Assembly (NCBI RefSeq): GCF_001276715.1
Contig: NZ_LIUQ01000026.1
Coordinates: 45,856-92,894 of the forward strand
Length of the DNA stretch: 47,039 bases
Direction of reading: 5' to 3'
Origin: Planktothricoides sp. SR001
GTDB lineage: Bacteria; Cyanobacteriota; Cyanobacteriia; Cyanobacteriales; Laspinemataceae
Position 1 is the first letter of the stretch. Every line of letters begins with the position of its first letter. This document shows, piece after piece, positions 17,420 through 24,783 of this stretch. The translations under genes were made by a program, and so were the position numbers. The notes beneath the pieces are model-generated. The model made no database searches. It was given only the letters and a program-made list of their open reading frames with translations, and was not told the origin of the DNA.

Positions 17420-18832
17420 TTAGGTAGAGACAGGAATTTTTGCTTCGATCGCTGATTCATCGATCGCCGATTCAGAGGAATTTTCTCCAGGTTTACCGAT
17501 TGGTAGATCGATACTTTGACTGTGAGTTTCTGGTAGCCAATTGATCAAAGGTAAGGGTAAAAGAGTGCTGAGGTTGGTGACGATGACTAATAACCAGAGG
17601 CGATCGAAGTTGCTTTCGGTGACGCCAAACCAATGGGTGAGTAAGGCGCCGAATTGATAAGACAACATTCCGGCTAAGTTGTTGACGGACATGAGTAAGG
17701 CAAATAAGGTGGCTTCGACTCCTGGGGGGCAAAGTCGGGCGGCGAGAATGAGTACGGGCATATAGGCAATTTGTCCCATGACCGTGAGGATTAAGCTGTC
17801 CCCCAGGCTGAACCACTGGTCATCAATGCCGATCGCCCGGTTGGCATGAGTCACCAGTAGCAAGGTGGTCAGACCGAGGGCGGTGGAAAGAATGGTAGAC
17901 CAGATAAAAATTTTCCGAAAGGGAATGGTGCGGAAAAAGCGCTGAAATAACCAAATTCCCGCGAGAGAGGCAAGGCTGGTGACTAGGCGAACTCTACCCA
18001 AGAATTCTGGTTGAAATCCCAGTTCGTTGGTGGTGAAAAAGAAAAAGGCGGAGTCACTGGAAGGGGTGGCTTGCCATAGGAAGATGAAAGCAGTGGGCAT
18101 CCAGATGGCTTTTTGCCCGATCGCACTTTTGAGTTGGCTGACTTGTTGCTGAATATTTTGCAGTCCAGAACCGCTGGTAACTTTTTCTTCGGCAATTAAC
18201 CAAGCCACCGCTGAAACCAATAAAGGAAAAGAGGCGGTGATGAAAAATACGGTTTGGACGCTGAAGTGTTCTAACAAAGACCCGCTAAAATACGCGGTGA
18301 TTAAACCGCCCAGGGCAGAAATTCCCCAGGATAATGATTGCAAAGAACCGGCATTTTGTGCGGTTTCCTGGCGCGATCGCTCGACCACCAGAGAGTCCAC
18401 AATCACGTCACTAACCGCCACAGACAAGGAACTGAGTAACATTACCGCCGTCGCAGCCCAAGGGGTATGTACCACCGTAGCCAGTGTGACCCAGGCAGCG
18501 CTTCCCATCAATCCCGACAAAATGATGTAGGGTCGGCGCCGATAGCCGAATATCGGTAAGCCGTCGGACATAAACCCAAATAAGGGCTTGATCACCCAAG
18601 GTAAGGCGGCAATGCCGGTTAAGGCCGAAACCTCCGCTGGACCCAAGCCCAGTTCATCTTTGAGGAAGAAGCTGACCGCCAAACGCGCTAGACCCAGGAT
18701 GCCTTGGACGAAATACACCAACAAGATGGCGATGACTTCCGGGCTGGGTTCGTTGCCAAACAAGAGTTTTTGCTTAACTGATTGTTTTACGGATTGTTTC
18801 AACTTGTCTATATAACTCGGTGCGATGAACAT
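17420..18832 (-). CDS. Folate/biopterin transporter (BT1 family, MFS)
   Basis: A 470-aa polytopic carrier of the folate-biopterin transporter family, known from cyanobacteria, plastids and trypanosomatids, and moving folates or pterins across the plasma membrane. Support: about twelve hydrophobic segments, the first after an amphipathic N terminus (LLVYFVQGILGLARLAVSFFLKDELG), the family motif PWVIKPLFGFMSDGLPIFGYRRRPYI after TM2, the acidic TM4 signature VSDVIVDSLVVERSR, and a long hydrophilic C-terminal tail. The ATG at 18832 is the first start after stops. The upstream 150 bp is AT-rich promoter-like sequence with no clear box. Confidence 0.92.
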   Translation of the reverse strand: MFIAPSYIDKLKQSVKQSVKQKLLFGNEPSPEVIAILLVYFVQGILGLARLAVSFFLKDELGLGPAEVSALTGIAALPWVIKPLFGFMSDGLPIFGYRRRPYIILSGLMGSAAWVTLATVVHTPWAATAVMLLSSLSVAVSDVIVDSLVVERSRQETAQNAGSLQSLSWGISALGGLITAYFSGSLLEHFSVQTVFFITASFPLLVSAVAWLIAEEKVTSGSGLQNIQQQVSQLKSAIGQKAIWMPTAFIFLWQATPSSDSAFFFFTTNELGFQPEFLGRVRLVTSLASLAGIWLFQRFFRTIPFRKIFIWSTILSTALGLTTLLLVTHANRAIGIDDQWFSLGDSLILTVMGQIAYMPVLILAARLCPPGVEATLFALLMSVNNLAGMLSYQFGALLTHWFGVTESNFDRLWLLVIVTNLSTLLPLPLINWLPETHSQSIDLPIGKPGENSSESAIDESAIEAKIPVST

Positions 18833-19143
18833 CGTTAATATTTCTTAACATTTTTACATAACTTATATCATATCGTAACGAACTGTATTGTGATAGGATA
18901 GTAAAAACCGTGTAATTATTGCTACATAAGCGTTTTAGCCCGTAACTTATGGCAATTTTTGCCAATAAGTACCTTCGGTGATCGCCCACTCACGAGGGGA
19001 AAAAAGCCCGTAGGCAGCGATCGCTGCCTGAATTTTTTGGGTAAATTAAAAGCTGAAATCCACTAAACGCAAGACTTTTCGCGAATTAATCCTGCCTCGG
19101 AGTTGAGCTTGCAGGGGAGGAAATGTGGCGATCGCGATAGTGC
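18833..19143. other. Intergenic region with HIP1-centred palindrome
   Basis: No gene is seen. At 19012-19029 an 18-bp perfect palindrome AGGCAGCGATCGCTGCCT, centred on a HIP1 site, is followed by AATTTTTTGG, so it can form a terminator-like hairpin for plus-strand transcription. The region 18836-18930 is the AT-rich upstream area of the transporter gene. Confidence 0.5.
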
Positions 19144-19172
19144 TTGACAGACCAAGTAGCTTTTGCTACATT
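19144..19172 (+). promoter_or_regulatory. Consensus sigma-70-type promoter
   Basis: TTGACA (19144-19149), 17-bp spacer, TACATT (19167-19172). The -35 is perfect and the -10 differs at two positions from TATAAT; the spacing is ideal. The predicted start is near 19179. The only thing downstream before a terminator is about 150 nt with no convincing ORF. Confidence 0.6.
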
Positions 19173-19178
19173 AGTGAT

Positions 19179-19336
19179 TAATAAGAATCAAATCTTTCAA
19201 CTGCAACATTTTTATTAATAGACACACTGTAGCATCCGTTATTTGATTTTATCTTTTGTTAATACCAGTTTACTGAGAGTGAATCTAGAACTTCAATGCT
19301 TCAGTGAACCGCAGATTTACTTCTGCGGTTTTTTTA
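19179..19336 (+). ncRNA. Candidate small RNA, about 155 nt, unidentified
   Basis: A strong promoter and a strong intrinsic terminator (19307-19335) define a short transcription unit without a Shine-Dalgarno/ORF pair that I can support. The body is AU-rich, with a possible inner hairpin between ACTGAGAG (about 19273) and CTTCAGT (about 19299). I do not see the Yfr1 core ACTCCTCACAC, and I cannot match it to 6S, SRP RNA, tmRNA or PsrR1. It lies about 290 bp upstream of the methyltransferase and could alternatively be the leader of a longer, attenuated transcript. Identity is unknown. Confidence 0.45.
19307..19335 (+). terminator. Intrinsic terminator of the candidate small RNA
   Basis: Stem AACCGCAGA / TCTGCGGTT (9 bp, perfect), 6-nt loop, followed by TTTTTTA. 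This is a textbook Rho-independent terminator on the plus strand. Confidence 0.85.
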
Positions 19337-19555
19337 TTGCTTAAACCAGAAATTAGCCCTATTTTAATATCGCCATGTCGTCCCTTCTTGTTAGGGCAAA
19401 ATTTTCTCATCCGCAGGGTTCAACTAATCGAGTGGACTGTTCGGTGATGGCGAATCAAAGTCTGTAAAACTTGGCGATCGCCTGAATTAAAAAAACGCCA
19501 TATTCTCTTGTGTAAAAATTGACTTTTCCATCAAATTCACCTCGATGGACATCAT

Positions 19556-19589
19556 ATAGTCGATTTTAGAATAGTCAAAAATCGACTAT
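19556..19589. promoter_or_regulatory. 12-bp perfect inverted repeat upstream of methyltransferase
   Basis: ATAGTCGATTTT (19556-19567) and AAAATCGACTAT (19578-19589) are exact inverse copies separated by 10 nt; the loop carries a third ATAGTC. It is 37-70 bp before the methyltransferase start, without a U-run after it. That position suits an operator for a dimeric repressor, perhaps self-regulation of the methylase, or a 5'-UTR hairpin. Confidence 0.6.
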
Positions 19590-19625
19590 TTCCCCGGATA
19601 AAATTAACTAAGAGAAAAACTTATT

Positions 19626-20741
19626 GTGACTGAGATGACCAACTGCCAATCTGTTCGCACAGTTGTTACCGATCGGCATCAGAAGCGATCGCACAGTAGT
19701 TTCCCCTCTCCAGGGGAAGTGCCGACAATAGCGATCGGTTTAATCCAAATTGAGATGGCTGACGCGATCGCCCGCTATGCATTATGGCCTTCCCCCACAG
19801 TAATTATTTCTGATGGGGCTTATGGATTAGGTCTTTTTCCTGGAGATCCACCCACAGCCACCCATCTGGCAGACTGGTATGCCCCTCATATTGAGGCTTG
19901 GTCGCGCTATGCTTTACCAGAAACAACCTTATGGTTTTGGTGTAGCGAAATTGGCTGGGCAACAGTACATCCAATTTTGGCCAAAAACGGATGGGAATAT
20001 CGTTCTGTGAATGTTTGGGATAAAGGAGTTGCCCATATTGCCGGAAATGTTAATAGTAAAACGATTCGTCGTTTTCCAATTGTCACAGAAATCTGCGTGC
20101 AATATATCCGCAATGTGACATTAGCCAATGGGGATGGTCAATGCTTACCGATGCAACAATGGCTACGTTATGAATGGCAAAGAACTGGATTACCTTTTTC
20201 TAAAACTAATGAAGCTTGTGGGGTGAAAAACGCCGCAACTCGCAAATATTTTACCAAAGATCATCTGTGGGATTTTCCCCCACCAGAAATGATGGAACGT
20301 ATTGCAATTTATGCAAATGAACATGGTCAGCCAACAAAATGGCCGTATTTTTCTTTAGATGGTAATTCATTTGTCACCGCCCAAGAATGGTCACGAATGC
20401 GAGCAAAATGGAACCACATCCACGGGGTGACAAATGTTTGGTCAGTTCCCGCAGTTCGGGGAACAGAACGTCTTAAGAATACCCAAGCCAAGTGTGTCCA
20501 TGCTAACCAGAAGCCACTGAGTTTAATTGAGCAAATTATTGTGGCTTCTAGCGATCCGATGGATGTAGTCTGGGAACCTTTTGGGGGTTTATGTTCTGCG
20601 GCGATCGCTTCTCAGAAAAAGAACCGTCGCTGCTATTGCTATAGTGCAGAAATTAACCCAGATTATTATGAACTGGCAAAAATGCGGATTCAACAAGAGT
20701 ACGATTTACGCGCATCAGCTTTATTTCCTGAGTTTTTCTAA
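19626..20741 (+). CDS. Solitary DNA amino-methyltransferase, atypical motifs
   Basis: A 371-aa protein with the layout of beta-class (motif IV before motif I) DNA N6-adenine/N4-cytosine methyltransferases. Motif IV appears as SDGAYGLG near residue 61 where (D/N/S)PP(Y/F) is usual: the acidic residue and the Tyr are kept but both Pro are replaced. The C-terminal NQKPLSLIEQII block is the conserved NxKP..L element, followed by motif I as WEPFGGLCSAAIAS, which lacks the second Gly of FxGxG. Activity is therefore plausible but not certain. No restriction gene is adjacent, so it is a solitary methylase. The start is GTG 19626; ATG 19635 is possible. Phage origin is possible. Confidence 0.7.
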   Translation: MTEMTNCQSVRTVVTDRHQKRSHSSFPSPGEVPTIAIGLIQIEMADAIARYALWPSPTVIISDGAYGLGLFPGDPPTATHLADWYAPHIEAWSRYALPETTLWFWCSEIGWATVHPILAKNGWEYRSVNVWDKGVAHIAGNVNSKTIRRFPIVTEICVQYIRNVTLANGDGQCLPMQQWLRYEWQRTGLPFSKTNEACGVKNAATRKYFTKDHLWDFPPPEMMERIAIYANEHGQPTKWPYFSLDGNSFVTAQEWSRMRAKWNHIHGVTNVWSVPAVRGTERLKNTQAKCVHANQKPLSLIEQIIVASSDPMDVVWEPFGGLCSAAIASQKKNRRCYCYSAEINPDYYELAKMRIQQEYDLRASALFPEFF

Positions 20742-20763
20742 GCACTTTTGACCGCGATCGCAT

Positions 20764-21152
20764 CTATCTTAATTGTGCCATCATCCCATCATCATCCCAG
20801 TATGCGGATAGCTTTAGCTTTTGAATTTTACCGTCCTGGTTAAATTCAAAAATACTAATGCCTTCCGCTTGGGCAGTTTTGCCATTTTTTGCTAATACCT
20901 GTCCATTTTACTGCTGCCTGATTTGCCGCGATCGCCACATAATCTTGAGTAATTGTCATCTGGGCAAAAAAGTTAGACAATAACCCGAAAAACTTCTCAT
21001 AAGTTTCATGCACTGGGTTTCCAGGTTTACCCACTGGATCTTAAGTAATGGCATCTGCGGCTTTTCTAACCAAGCTGGGGGATTGGGGGATTCATGGCTG
21101 CTAAGTTGGTAAAATAAGAAGCGATCGCGGCGGCAATGGCGGTTTTAGACAT
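20764..21152 (-). pseudogene. NTF2/SnoaL-like protein, several frameshifts
   Basis: Pieces of one protein can be read in successive frames on the minus strand: MSKTAIAAAIASYFTNLAAMN at the start, HETYEKFFGLLSNFFAQM, ITQDYVAIAANQAAVKWTG in the middle, and KTAQAEGISIFEFNQDG... YWDDDG at the end. Together they match a nuclear transport factor 2 / SnoaL-like cone-fold protein of about 130 aa (ketosteroid-isomerase superfamily). At least two or three frame changes and one small deletion separate the pieces, so the gene is dead. Confidence 0.7.
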
Positions 21153-21527
21153 TATGATTAACCTCTATTTATCTAACTCTAGATTCTCACAAAAATAAAA
21201 AAAATTAAAAATAATTAAACTAATTAAAAGCAATATATTGTTAGATATATTTCAGATATTTTTATGAAAAAATTTTTTTATATGCAATAATCTGTATAGT
21301 CATAGACGAAATGCGATAGATAATTTATGCTTAAATATTTTTATTTTGACCGTATTTTCTGGTCTAAGCTAGATTTTACCTAGAGGTAGACCTATCCTAC
21401 TCGTCAGGCTAAAATTACCTTCTAAACTGCTTTTATGGTAAAAATTAACCACAGAGGTCAGAGAGAGAAAAATCCTTATCATAATCACAAATACGCAATA
21501 ACTAACTAAAACTAACAACCAATACCA
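21153..21527. other. AT-rich intergenic region
   Basis: About 375 bp of AT-rich sequence upstream of the M20 gene. I see no ORF, RNA or clear repeat, apart from short A/T runs and an imperfect GACC...GGTC hairpin near 21348-21365. Confidence 0.5.
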
Positions 21528-22721
21528 ATGCTCCAACAAATTAAAGACTTAGCCAAAAAACTCGCACCAAGATTAATCGAGATTCGCCGACATTTTCACA
21601 GTCATCCAGAGTTAAGTGGCCAAGAGTATGAAACGGCGGCCTATATTGCCGGGGTGCTGTCTTCTTGCGGGTTGTCTGTGCAGGAGGGGGTGGGGAAAAC
21701 CGGAGTGGTCGGAGAACTGATCGGCACTGGTGCGGACGATCGCATCCTAGCCATCAGAACCGATATGGACGCGCTGCCCATTAACGAACGCACGGGGTTA
21801 GAATATGCTTCTGTAAAACCTGGGGTGATGCACGCTTGTGGCCATGATTTGCATTCCACTTTGGGACTGGGGACGGCGATGATTTTGTCCCAACTGGAAA
21901 AACCGTTGCCAGGAACGGTGCGGTTTTTGTTTCAACCTGCCGAAGAAATTGCTCAAGGAGCAGGATGGATGGTCAAAGATGGGGCGATCGCCAATGTGAG
22001 TGGGATTTTGGGGGTTCATGTTTTCCCCAGTATTCAGGCGGGTAAAATTGGCATTCGGCATGGGGCATTAACCGCTGCTGCGGATGACTTGGAAATTGTG
22101 ATTACCGGAGAGTCGGGACATGGCGCCCGTCCCCATGAGGCGATCGATGCGATTTGGATTGCCGCCCAGGTGATTACCACCCTACAACAAGCCATTAGCC
22201 GAACTCACAACCCCCTGCGTCCGGTAGTGCTGACCATTGGACAAATTGGCGGTGGACGGGCACCGAACGTGATCGCCGATCGGGTGCAGTTGCTGGGAAC
22301 GGTGCGATCGCTGCATCCAGAAACCCATGCGGAACTGCCTAACTGGATTGAAAATATTGTGGCCAATGTTTGCCAAACCTACGGGGCCAAATATCAAGTC
22401 AACTACAAACGGCTAGTGCCATCAGTATTTAATGACCCAAATTTGACCCAGTTAGTACAAAGTGCCACCGAAGAAGCGTGGGGCAATTCTTGCATTGAGA
22501 TATTACCAGAAGCATCTTTAGGAGCAGAAGATTTTTCCGTATATCTGCAACATACACCGGGAATGATGTTCCGCTTGGGAGTAGGTCATCCAGAGCGATC
22601 CAATCATCCCCTACATCACCCCCAATTTAATCTCGATCCTATTGATGAATCCGCGATCGTCACGGGAATTGTCACCCTAGCTTATGCCGCGTATAAATAT
22701 TGGCATTGGGCGCAAAAATAA
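21528..22721 (+). CDS. M20 family amidohydrolase (hippurate/N-acyl-amino-acid type)
   Basis: A 397-aa zinc peptidase/amidohydrolase of the M20D group, cytoplasmic, releasing amino acids from N-acyl or related amide conjugates (hippurate hydrolase, IAA-amino-acid hydrolase and N-acetyl-amino-acid deacetylases share this layout). Seen: RRHFHSHPELSGQEYET at the N terminus, AIRTDMDALPI with the first metal Asp, the metal cluster MHACGHDLHSTLG, the catalytic-base pair in FQPAEEIAQGA, and the closing SNHPLHHPQFNLDP. All metal ligands are present. The dimerisation domain is about residues 185-300. It is a single gene with a bidirectional terminator after it. The exact substrate is unknown. Confidence 0.93.
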   Translation: MLQQIKDLAKKLAPRLIEIRRHFHSHPELSGQEYETAAYIAGVLSSCGLSVQEGVGKTGVVGELIGTGADDRILAIRTDMDALPINERTGLEYASVKPGVMHACGHDLHSTLGLGTAMILSQLEKPLPGTVRFLFQPAEEIAQGAGWMVKDGAIANVSGILGVHVFPSIQAGKIGIRHGALTAAADDLEIVITGESGHGARPHEAIDAIWIAAQVITTLQQAISRTHNPLRPVVLTIGQIGGGRAPNVIADRVQLLGTVRSLHPETHAELPNWIENIVANVCQTYGAKYQVNYKRLVPSVFNDPNLTQLVQSATEEAWGNSCIEILPEASLGAEDFSVYLQHTPGMMFRLGVGHPERSNHPLHHPQFNLDPIDESAIVTGIVTLAYAAYKYWHWAQK

Positions 22722-22761
22722 TCATCCTCATAAAATTATATGAAATCGTAATATGGGATAA

Positions 22762-22800
22762 AAAAAAGCCGACTGCTGATAAAAAACAATCGGCTTTTTT
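22762..22800. terminator. Bidirectional terminator between convergent genes
   Basis: AAAAAAGCCGA and TCGGCTTTTTT flank a loop of about 17 nt. A-tract and T-tract on either side give an intrinsic terminator in both directions, serving the M20 gene (+) and the DUF1400 gene (-). Confidence 0.8.
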
Positions 22801-22845
22801 CTTAACAATGGTGATTTTTAATTTAGACTAGAAACCGCTGAACGC

Positions 22846-23484
22846 TTAACAGATTAAGTCGCCCAAAGTTTCTCGGACAAACATTAAGCCTTTTTCGGCT
22901 CCATTCACCAAGAATGTGATATATTTAGAGGCTTGATTCAGCTTCTTGGCATCAATAAACAGTTCTTGAGCGGGATATTTTTCAATCACCTCCAACAAAG
23001 AAACTTGGCGATCGTCTAGAACCGATAAACCAATGGAAGAACGCAACGCCTCAATTACATTTTTCCGAGAAGGTGTATGAATCACCTGGCCAATTTCAAA
23101 AAGAAACAACTCTCCCACAATGAAGTCCATTGCTTGATTCAAAAACATAGGACTGGGAGCGGTCACTTTCTGAGTCAGTGCCGTTCTAAACATCTCTGTA
23201 TCATCACTAACAAAGCCAGAGATAAATCGAATCACCTTCGAGGCTTCGCCAGTTTCAGCAAAAGTCTCTAACTCAGACATGGGGATGGTCAATTTTTGTG
23301 GTCCATAAGTCAAAGTTACTTGTTGCACCACAGTTTGAGCAACAGTCTGGGGACTTTGAATAAACACCAAAGAAGTTGTAACTAAACAGACTGCCATTCC
23401 GAGAGCAACGAATTTATAGAGTCTTTGCGGTAAATTTCTCAACTTGTTCGCCACCCTTTTAAGAAAACTAAAAGGAAACTTCAT
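22846..23484 (-). CDS. Exported DUF1400-domain protein
   Basis: A 212-aa protein with a positively charged N terminus and a hydrophobic signal segment (LYKFVALGMAVCLVTTSLVFI) with likely cleavage after AQT, so probably exported. The mature part opens with VTLTYGPQKLTIPMSELETFAETGEAS, the hallmark of DUF1400, a domain that precedes alpha/beta-hydrolase domains in cyanobacteria and also occurs alone, as here. Its function is unknown. It ends in DLIC, a C-terminal Cys also found near the end of its paralogue (YDIVC). It lies 102 bp downstream of that paralogue; both start after the same AGGAGTCTA ribosome-binding block, which supports a tandem duplication. Confidence 0.8.
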   Translation of the reverse strand: MKFPFSFLKRVANKLRNLPQRLYKFVALGMAVCLVTTSLVFIQSPQTVAQTVVQQVTLTYGPQKLTIPMSELETFAETGEASKVIRFISGFVSDDTEMFRTALTQKVTAPSPMFLNQAMDFIVGELFLFEIGQVIHTPSRKNVIEALRSSIGLSVLDDRQVSLLEVIEKYPAQELFIDAKKLNQASKYITFLVNGAEKGLMFVRETLGDLIC

Positions 23485-23528
23485 GAATAGACTCCTGATA
23501 CTAAATTCAGCGAAGTTTTCACTGATTT

Positions 23529-23567
23529 AAAAGTCGGGAGTTTGGGTTCTCCCATATCCCGACTTTT
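23529..23567 (-). terminator. Hairpin between the two DUF1400 genes
   Basis: AAAAGTCGGGA and TCCCGACTTTT form a perfect 11-bp stem with a 17-nt loop, 20 nt after the stop of the upstream DUF1400 gene on the minus strand. The U-run is short (4), so read-through to the second gene is possible. Confidence 0.6.
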
Positions 23568-23586
23568 GAGATTTCAAATGCCTGAC

Positions 23587-24297
23587 TTATTTGAGCCAAC
23601 TAAACTTATCAGCACGAGAGCCAGCGAGAATATCGGGGATTTGAGTATCAGGTTGATAGCCAAACAAGTCATCGGTACATACGATGTCGTACATATAACC
23701 TCTGACCACTTCCGCCAGGGGAATCACTGTATCGGCAATCAAACGAACTCGGTTAACCGCATCGCTCACAAGCTCTCCTTGAACGGAAATCTGGCTGGCG
23801 GGATAAAACTCAAAAAGTTCTAACAAATTGATTTGGTCATTTCCGGCAGCATTCAAGAAACCGTCGGCCAAGTTTTCTACACTGTTCATCGTGCCGTCAC
23901 CAATCACGGGATCGATGCGAGAAAGGATAAATTGTCCGATAGAACTGCTGAGAAATTTTTCAACAAATTTCTTCGGCAGAGGAATTTCTTGGCCTAAAGC
24001 TTCACGGAGAATGCTAATCTCATCACCACTGAGTTTTAAGCGATTTAATGCATCAGGAAGTGAACCTCTGCGGACGAAATTTTCGAGGTCTTGTAATGTG
24101 ATAACTTCACGGACTCCTCGATAAATCAGATTGATTTCGTTAGCCGCAAGAGCGTTTTGAGTATTAAAGGAAAAAGTGGCAACGATCGCAACCACAAAAG
24201 CCAGAAACAAAGATAAACATCTTTTTCCGACTGTTTGAAAAAATTGGGTATTGGGACGAAGCTTTTGCATGAAGTCGCTCCGATATTTTATGTTCAT
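23587..24297 (-). CDS. Exported DUF1400-domain protein, longer paralogue
   Basis: A 236-aa paralogue of the preceding protein: signal segment CLSLFLAFVVAIVATFSFN, then INLIYRGVREVITLQDLENFVRRGSLPD, which aligns with the DUF1400 opening of the neighbour (TLTYG...ELETF). The body is helical, and a DLFGYQP-containing tail follows the YDIVC. I keep ATG 24297, since AGGAG lies 7 nt upstream and matches the leader of the paralogue; the internal ATG at codon 10 also has a GGAG. Function unknown, periplasmic or exported. The gene pair may serve in the cell envelope. Confidence 0.78.
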   Translation of the reverse strand: MNIKYRSDFMQKLRPNTQFFQTVGKRCLSLFLAFVVAIVATFSFNTQNALAANEINLIYRGVREVITLQDLENFVRRGSLPDALNRLKLSGDEISILREALGQEIPLPKKFVEKFLSSSIGQFILSRIDPVIGDGTMNSVENLADGFLNAAGNDQINLLELFEFYPASQISVQGELVSDAVNRVRLIADTVIPLAEVVRGYMYDIVCTDDLFGYQPDTQIPDILAGSRADKFSWLK

Positions 24298-24783
24298 GGG
24301 TAGACTCCTGAGAGTTTATTGCAAATTGTTTGCCAGTTTTACTTGCCAGTTTTACCGAGAGTTTATGCAAATTTTCCGTTGACCACAAAATTAGGTTAAT
24401 ATCTCGTGTGATACGGATTAAGGTCACTCATCTCAGTTCTGGCTCAGGTTGTCTGTGAATCCAAATAGTAGGACAATAAATTTCCTCTATCCCAGCTATA
24501 CAGTTTATCTTGCTATTGTGCCACGAAACATTCTAGAGTCAACTTTTTTTCATAAAATTTCAAAAAATTTCAAAAAAAGTTGCTGGACACAGATAATTTT
24601 TTTGTGCGGTTCTAGAATAGCGTTCTAGAATCCCAATTTTCTGATGGGAAAACTCCTACACAAAATGCTGCAATTCGCCATAAATCTTTAGATAACGATA
24701 AATCAAGACGCCTAGGTCTATCTAGTTGTTCCCTGCATTAGGTTGACTACATCAAATTCAGGGGGTTAATTTTTAGGGAAGGG
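24298..24783. other. Intergenic region with two GTTCTAGAAT repeats
   Basis: No gene is seen. Two copies of GTTCTAGAAT (24609-24618, 24622-24631; 13-bp offset; TTCTAGAA is palindromic) and a partial one (ATTCTAGAGT near 24531) lie upstream of the minus-strand DUF1400 gene, and could be a regulator site. The rest is AT-rich. Confidence 0.4.

Noticed and set aside
19179-19336. Assignment to Yfr1 or 6S RNA
   Set aside because: The Yfr1 core is absent and I cannot build a 6S-type rod with a central bubble by eye.
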